This document shows positions 57,246 to 64,000 of a stretch of 64,000 nt of DNA, one piece after another. Every line of letters begins with the position of its first letter. Within the stretch, counting starts at the first letter, position 1. The DNA is from Dryomyza anilis. Taxonomy: Eukaryota; Arthropoda; Insecta; Diptera; Dryomyzidae. The stretch is taken from the NCBI GenBank assembly GCA_951804985.1, contig OX638134.1:2728001-2792000 (forward strand). The letters run 5' to 3'. The position numbers and the translations under genes were made by a program. The notes below the pieces were generated by a model. That model was not told the DNA's origin. It made no database searches and worked only from the letters and a program-made list of their open reading frames with translations.

Positions 57246-60200
57246 AAAATGGCTGTAGGCCTTGGTAAGAGTTTGTATGTTGTCCTCCTTGGAACGTGTT
57301 CATCATTAGTTGCCACAAACACATGTGTAGCAACCAAATCGAACTGATCAACTATGCAAACTTTGACAGCTGTAGCCATTGAAGCGACACAAACAGACAC
57401 GTGCTACACAACACACGCAAACGTGTCTGTGGTGGTTGCTGTTGCACGCCAACAGTTGGCGAGATATTTTATTGCTACTGTTGATGTTGTTGCCGCCGCC
57501 GTCGCCAACACCAGATGATGCATTTTCGTATTTTATTTAGTGACGCGCGCGGGCGCGCCTTAAGATATGCAATGCAATGATGTAAGACACAAAACAGCTG
57601 CCTTTGCTGCCTGCGAGTGACATGCACAAGCAAAACACATAGATGCCACGAATGCCTAGCAACATGGCGGCCTGTCAAGCTGTTGCAGCAATGCAAAAAT
57701 AAAGCAGCAACACACTAAAGCATGGCCTGTGACTGCCTGAGTAGATGCTGCTGTATGTGTGGCATATTTGTGTGTGTTTCTGTGACTTTGTATGTGTCTG
57801 TGTGCATGTGGTATACAAATCACGTTAATGTTGTTCTTGCGCTTTACGTGATTTCTGTGCATATTTCAAAAACAGCAGCAGCTACATCGGTGGCAGCAAC
57901 AGCAGCAACAACAATAAAAACAACAACAGCATAAGTAATCAGCGCGAACGTGGGCGCAATCAGGTGCGAATTGTTAACTCAGTTATTATTTGGAACGTTA
58001 GTATGTCTGTCTATTCGTCCCTCCATCTCTCTGTCGGTTAGTCTAAGCGGCTTTCAGTTGAATGCACCTCTGAATATTAAGCGTTAATTTATGGCATTCC
58101 TTTGCTATTTGCTCTTGAGTGAAATGTTAAGGAAATATGTGGTATGACAACTAAAATGCAATCGAAACAAGATATAGTTTTTCTAATGCATAATATAAAA
58201 CATTAAAGATTTCTCCAACAATTTAATTTTTCTTATGTCTTGTTGTCTATTAGATCTATACTGATGTGTGACATCAATTTTGTTTCTGTTTGCCAAGAAA
58301 TTAATTAATGGAAAATCAAGAATCAGAATTCACCAAACAAATTTCGAACGAAAACAAAAGTTTATATTCTAATTTTAGGAAATAATTTTCTTGGATATGC
58401 ATAATATTATGAAGACAAAATTCTTCAAATACACTAAATATCAAAGTTCTATAAATCAAGACATCTTTGTTTTATTTCTACCTTAACAAGAAATTAACAT
58501 CTGTAATCATGAAAAATACTTATATTATAGCTTAATTGGTGTTAAATTAATTTATTATCCAAAAAAATAAATATATCTTATAATTTATACATTTTTATTG
58601 TTTTTTAAGAGTTTTTTTGTTTTGGTTTAAAATAAATAATGCATTTACCACAGTCTTTAAATAAAATAAAATGTCTACACAGCATTTTAATTTAACAAAA
58701 TCCAGTCCAATGCAAAAGCATGAAAAGCACTCGCAGGTGCTGCGCACACGTAAAGCTCTTTAAGCACAATTAAACCCATTATCAAGCAGTTATCTGCTAG
58801 TCTAACAATTTTTTCTTCAAGTTTTTTTGTTTATTTAACGAATTTTGTAAAATAAAAAATTAGAAATTAAAAAAAAAATGCTCGCAAAAGTTGCAACAGC
58901 AGTAAATTTAACCTTCGACCTCAGCGTCGAACAAACTTTTGTGCCTCGTACTATTTTTTTCGCACATTTTGAAACCAACAACAAAAAGTCACTGGAGAGT
59001 CGTGAGTCGAGCGTCCTGCATCGAGAGTCTAGAGTCGCCTTGGGTACAAAAAAACCTCGAATGGCTACGCGCGCTGAATTCTCAATTAATTTTAATTTCT
59101 AGTCAACACCTAGCAACAGGATAATTACGTCCTTCTTGTGCTGACTGCAGCAGTAGTAGTAGTAGCCATTTAAGTTATTTTGTCGTTGTTGTTGCGATTT
59201 CGCTCGACCAGTGCTGCCACAGTGTGCTAAAAGTTAATGTAAGCACTATTAAGGACACGTGCGACCAACCAGCATACGTGCCTGTCTCCTGGCGCAATTA
59301 TCCTTGCAGGTTCCGCGCTGTGCGCAATTAAAGCCATTTTAATGAAGTAACTTTTTTTGTATTCTGTGAAAATTCAAAATTTCAGTTTATTCCAAAACAT
59401 CAACAAACAGTTTTGAACTTTTGAAATTTCGATAGTGTTTCACTACGCATAAATTTTGCACAAAAACCGCCAACACTTGCAACGCCCTGCCCATCATTGG
59501 CAATCAATTCTGCCAACGCTTGCAAATTACTTCCCTTTTGCTAACGTCGAAAATTTGCATTTTGATTTTTACCAAATAAAAAGAGAAAAAACAACAAAAC
59601 ACGCATCATTTTATATTTGGTGGTCGTTTGTAGAGGCCACGTGTGTTCTGATGTGGCCTACAAAATTTGACCAATTTATGCAAAGTGCGCCACTTTGCCA
59701 GGCAATTGCAATCAAAATGCGATGCAAGTTGAATTTAGAGCCCGCCTTCAAATGATAGCCAACATTTTACGTGTGGCAAATATGGCGCAGTTCCAATGGC
59801 AGCGCAATGCAATCAATCATGCGAAATTCGTTTATGGCATTTTAGAGAGTATTTTTAATCTATCGTCATAATTTTAGCAAAGGTTCTAAAATAGTTATTT
59901 AAAAACGAAAATAACAATTTGAGCATTTGGCGACTCTAGATTCTCGAACCCAGTGACTTTTTGTGGTATGATTTTCCATATAAAATACCACATTTTTATT
60001 TGGAAATATAATCACAATATTCATAAATTTTGGAACCTTCTAACAGGAAAGTAGGTTTTTAATTTCCATGCCTGTGGACTGGGCGTGGTACCTCCCATAT
60101 AACCCAAAAATTAAAAACACTTTATATCACACATTATATTGGAATAGCAAATTTAATGAAATTATGATCAGCATTATATTTATCCATTCTAAACGGTCTC

Positions 60201-60319
60201 GCCAAATGTGGGCGGTATTGGTTCACTGGACGTGGATCTCCCCATAGAAGGCAAATTTTCAAGTTCGTGTGACATCAAGATATTTTACACAAGGGTATAT
60301 CAACCTCTCCAAATTCAAT
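57246..60319. other. Long unassigned stretch
   Basis: 57,250-58,110 and 58,680-59,850 are GC-richer islands with GTT/CAG triplets, a GCGCGCGGGCGCGCC block at 57,545-57,559 and TGTGTGTCTGTG runs near 57,750-57,810. 58,110-58,680 is AT-rich. At 60,060-60,240 GGGCGTGG occurs twice (about 60,080 and 60,220), perhaps an old transposon. Short open frames at 58,878-59,124 and 59,456-59,755 show no domain. Confidence 0.4.
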
Positions 60320-60415
60320 AAACTCACCACACTGAAACTCACCACACCGAAATTCACCACACAGAAATTCACCACACCGAAACTTACCACACCTAAACTC
60401 ACCATACAACCAGGA
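60320..60415. repeat. 15-bp tandem repeat (CACCACACCGAAACT)n
   Basis: Six units of about CACCACACCGAAACT, differing by one to three bases, followed by a decayed seventh. The 5-codon unit makes a Leu/Lys-Thr-Thr open frame across it that I do not regard as a gene. Confidence 0.85.
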
Positions 60416-60583
60416 AGAATTCTAAGTATTCCACGTGAAAGAAATTCAAGGGGATTAAATCTACTTGGAAGAATTCTACGGAAAATTATTCTACGGGGAA
60501 GAGTTAAATGGAGAAGAACAGTCCGAGAAAGAATTGTTTTTGAGAAAATTTGTTTTGGCGGAGAATTATTTTTTCTTGGTTAC

Positions 60584-60708
60584 TAAAGGGTTTTTCAACA
60601 GGGACGCTACAAAAGTAGAGCACCAGGGACAGCAAACGACGGCATATTTCTTGTCGCTCTTTTGATATTTCTCTTCAGTAAGGTTTGCCATTTCATGATG
60701 GAAAGATT
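60584..60708 (+). mobile_element. Mariner-like MITE, copy D (left half only)
   Basis: Begins AAAGGGTTTTTCAACAGGGA, runs through the left arm (CTACAAAAGTAGAGC, TTGATATTTCTCTTCAGTAA) and stops just after the transposase start codon (CATGATGGAAAGAT). The right half is missing and unrelated AT-rich sequence follows. Confidence 0.85.
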
Positions 60709-62649
60709 TTTCTTCGTTTCTATTTTTTCTTTAAAATACTTTATCGTTACTACAAAACACCGTCATTCAATTTTTTTAATTAAGACCCCTTTTAAAATGC
60801 GGTTTAAAGAGAAAATGTTTTCTTAATTATTTTATTGCAAAGATACATATTGCATAAATTTAACTAATTTCAGGTTTTATATTTTATTTTTAGCTTAGAA
60901 AAGTTTTTTTTTATTTAATTTTTAATTTTTTATTGAAATTTAAATTTTATGTGTTAATTTTACTATTCAGTGAACAAAAAAATAACTAACTACTCCTTTG
61001 ATTAAAATATTTAAAATATTTTACCCTCGCTCTACATTTCACTGAATCACGTGTGCTGGAGTTGTTACAACTCATTGTATAAAAACGCGTCCAAAAATAA
61101 AATGTAAATTGCAATTAAGAAATGTCTAAAAATAGGCGGGAAGTTTTATTTTTAACCAGTGAATTTATTTCATTTTAATTAAATTACTTTTATGTGTACA
61201 TAGTATGTAAAATATGCGCACACAACACACGTCAATTACAAGGTATTTTTAAGCTGCTATAAAACTGCGATAAATTATAACAATTCTGAAGAAAGAAATA
61301 AAAAATACGTGAAACATAAAAATAAATACGATTTATTTATGCAGTTTTTACAATTGCATGTGTAGTACATAGTAGAAGGTGACGCACAGACGCATGCAAC
61401 AACGTCAACGCGGTGACGTACACTAGGTGTAAATTAATCATCCAATGTTTAACCCATGCATGACCAATGGTGACACTTTGAAAGGGTGTGAGAAACGGAA
61501 TGGAAAATAATAAAATATTAATAATAATGTTATAAAATAATATAATTAAAGAAATATATATTAAAGTAGGTAAAATCAAAATAGAAAAACGAATTAAATT
61601 AAAAAAAAAAATTAAAAAAAAAAAATTAAAAAAAAAAAATTAAAAAAAGAAAAAATAAAAAATAGCAAATTTTTAAAAATAACGAAATATTAAGAAAAGA
61701 CGTAAAACAAATGCATTCTTATTCAAAAAAAGTACCTGCTAGTCAACAGAATTAGGCAAAACGGCTTAAAGTTTTCAAAAAAACTTAAATTTAACGTAAA
61801 TTACAGAATAAAAAATGCCTAAATTTTCCAAAAAAATTAAAATGCCTAGTGTTGGTAAAAATGCGCTGAAAAACAGCATAAAAACTATGATTAACTTAAA
61901 TGAAACACATTATGTTGCCTACTTCATGGCGCGCATATTTTAAGCCTTATCATGCTAACAACCAGTACAACAACTACACCAAATATGCAACAACAAAAAT
62001 AGTACTACAACAACAAGTACAACAACATGTACTAGAACAACAACTACTACAACAACAACTGCACAAGTAACACGACGCCACTGCAAATTAATCTTAGCAC
62101 GCCATCTAAATGGACGCAAAATTGTCGCAATTTGTAGAGCCAGCTGCAATGTTGCAATAGTACTAAATGACATACAACATATTGTTGTTGTTGTTGTTAC
62201 TACTATTTCAATTGTTGTTGCTGATTTTTTTTTTGTTGCTCTGCCCGCCCAGCTAAAAGAATTAAAAGTAGATTCTGGGAAATGTTTAAAAACTATTTGC
62301 CAGTCGCCTTTTAATTATGGCCTACGTGCTTGAATATAATTTTTAAATGACAACGACAATAACAAAAATAACAACAAAAAATAATATGAGTTGCTACAAC
62401 ATACAAAGTAACAAACAGCCAGCGGTTATAGGTTATCAGACATATGCAAAGGCAGTATATAAAAGTTGTAGTTAATAACTACTATTTTTCTTTAACTGCT
62501 TTTTAAAAAGTATAAAATATTGAAAAATTAAAAGATTTAAAAATCATATATATTAGCAACATAAAAATATATAAAAATAATATTTTGAAATTCATTTTAT
62601 AAAATATTCATATTTATTTTAATATAGTAAACATTTTATAGTAAATTTA
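60709..62649. other. Unassigned sequence
   Basis: AT-rich, with GC-richer parts at 61,030-61,100, 61,370-61,490 and 61,920-62,180. A-rich runs of TTAAAAAAAAAA lie at 61,595-61,660, and CAACAACAACTAC triplets at 61,960-62,070. No gene supported. Confidence 0.45.
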
Positions 62650-63470
62650 TCACAGCAGCTGTAATATATTTTCTTGATAATGTACACTAAAATGATGTTT
62701 CAGTAGTGCTATAAAAGAATTCTTCAATTCTACGAACTTGTTCATCAATTTGACAAATGCCTCCATAGAATTGATGAATGATCTTAGCAATCCAGATTTG
62801 ATTTCAAATTAATAAGTCAGCATTAAGTCAAAATAAAATATCAGTATGCTGTATTAGTTCAGTTTAATAATATAATTAATATTATGTAATTTTTATTAAT
62901 TTTATGAACTATTTCATCAATTTGATAAATGTCTTATTAGCAGTTATAATATATTTTCCTAAAAATGTATTCTAATATTAGCTTCAATAAATGCGATAAA
63001 TGAATTCATCAATTTTACGAATTTGTGCATCAATTTGACAAATTTCTTCATATAATTGCTGAATGTTCTTAGCATCTACGAACTTGTTCATCAATTTTAC
63101 AAATGCCTTCATAGAATTGCTGAATGATCTTAGCAATCCAGATTTGATTTCATATTAATAAGTCAGCATTACGTCGAAATAATCCATCCAATAAAATAAT
63201 ATAATTAATAATATGTTTTCATTCATTAATTTTATGAACAATTTCATCAATTTGATGAATGTCTTTTTAGCAGCTGTAATATATTTTTCCTAATAATGTA
63301 CACTAATATTATCTTTAATTACTGCTATAAATGAATTCATCAATTTTACGAACTTATGCATCAATTTGGCAAATTTCTTTATATAATTGCTGAATGATCT
63401 TAGCATTCCATATTTGATATCATATTAATAAGTCAGCATTAATTCGAAATAATCCATCAGTTCGCAGGAA
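62650..63470. repeat. ~300-bp tandem repeat, three diverged copies
   Basis: Landmark GCAGCTGTAATATATTTT occurs at about 62,654, 62,940 and 63,272. Landmark AATAAGTCAGCATTA occurs at about 62,811, 63,157 and 63,429. Between them runs ACGAACTTGTTCATCAATTT and GAATTGCTGAATGATCTTAG, itself partly doubled in the middle copy (63,020-63,130). Period 270-350 bp. Confidence 0.85.
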
Positions 63471-64000
63471 TTTAAACTTATTGAAATTTTTGCTTAGACT
63501 AAATAGAGTGATTTAAAAAAAGTAGTAGAAAATAGTAGTAGATCTACTACTATTTTGACCGATTACAAATCATGCTTATACAAACTAGAAACACTTGATA
63601 AAAAAACAGTATTAGAATAAACTACTTTTTAAAATAGTTCAATTTCAGAAGATTGCAAAACCTGCGACAAAGAAGAGTGTCTAAAAAAAAGAAGAAAAAA
63701 TTAGTATTATTTCTACTACTAATTTAACTGAGTGTACCACCCTGCATAGACAAACATATGGAGCAAAGTAAAAAGTGTCCTATGCCTTTCCGCTAGTCAG
63801 CCAACAAAGTTTAAAACAGAAAAAACAACAAAAACTGCATACAACAAAAAACATAATTTTTGTTAACTACATTGTAAAACGAAACAAAATGGCGAAATGA
63901 TGAAATGATGAATACATTAAAATGCACAAAACGGCGTAGAACATGCAAGTGAAATGTTCGCTGGCCCGCGTAAAGTTGTTGGTGGCCGGCTGCCACATGC
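63471..64000. other. Unassigned sequence at the window end
   Basis: Contains AGTAGTAGATCTACTACT, a short palindrome at about 63,533-63,550, and a GC-richer last 60 bases. No gene supported. Confidence 0.4.

Overview
This is AT-rich eukaryotic DNA, most likely one very large intron region of a fly (Diptera) gene. The evidence for a fly is the opa-type CAA/CAG repeats, the short mariner-like, SINE and LINE remnants typical of insects, and one exon that reads as the RNP1 part of RRM1 of a CELF/Bruno RNA-binding protein (22,523-22,644, + strand, with splice sites on both sides). The exon resembles the Bruno-3/CELF3-6 branch, whose fly genes have very long introns. The adjoining CELF exons were not found, so both neighbouring introns probably run past the window edges. 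I cannot name the family or species; a tephritid-like fly is only a guess.

Apart from that exon there is no intact protein gene. Three LINE reverse-transcriptase remnants are visible: 9,285-10,998 (minus), 19,697-21,250 (minus) and 25,386-25,800 (plus). All are 5'-truncated and frameshifted. Three copies of one tRNA-derived SINE have clear 9-10 bp target-site duplications. Non-autonomous DNA transposons are frequent: four mariner-like MITEs that still carry the first transposase codons, a family of foldback elements, and several other elements with terminal inverted repeats (TIRs). At 23,645-25,047 a SINE sits in a foldback element that itself sits between the ends of a third element.

The dominant feature is tandem repetition. 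Nine arrays of a 19-bp minisatellite family (about 1.0, 3.0, 29.7, 32.5, 35.8, 39.3, 45.2, 50.7 and 55.9 kb) make up roughly one sixth of the window. They occur in both orientations and as two sequence types, with a CACT or CAGT core. Other arrays have units of 11, 12, 15-17, about 41, about 120 and about 300 bp, and a purine-only tract of about 1 kb lies at 14.8-15.8 kb. Because arrays of the same type lie in opposite orientation inside what looks like a single transcript, they could form long double-stranded RNA.

Layout: 0-9 kb arrays and unique islands; 9-11 kb LINE; 11-18 kb degenerate arrays, polypurine tract and 12-bp array; 19-22 kb MITE and LINE; 22.5 kb CELF exon; 23.6-26.3 kb transposon nest; 27-37 kb minisatellites; 37-38.4 kb a GC-richer island with a good initiator plus DPE; 39-53 kb minisatellites, MITEs and a second copy of a dispersed repeat; 55.3-55.9 kb a Gln/His-rich exon-like block broken by three stops; 56-64 kb array, unique sequence and tandem repeats.
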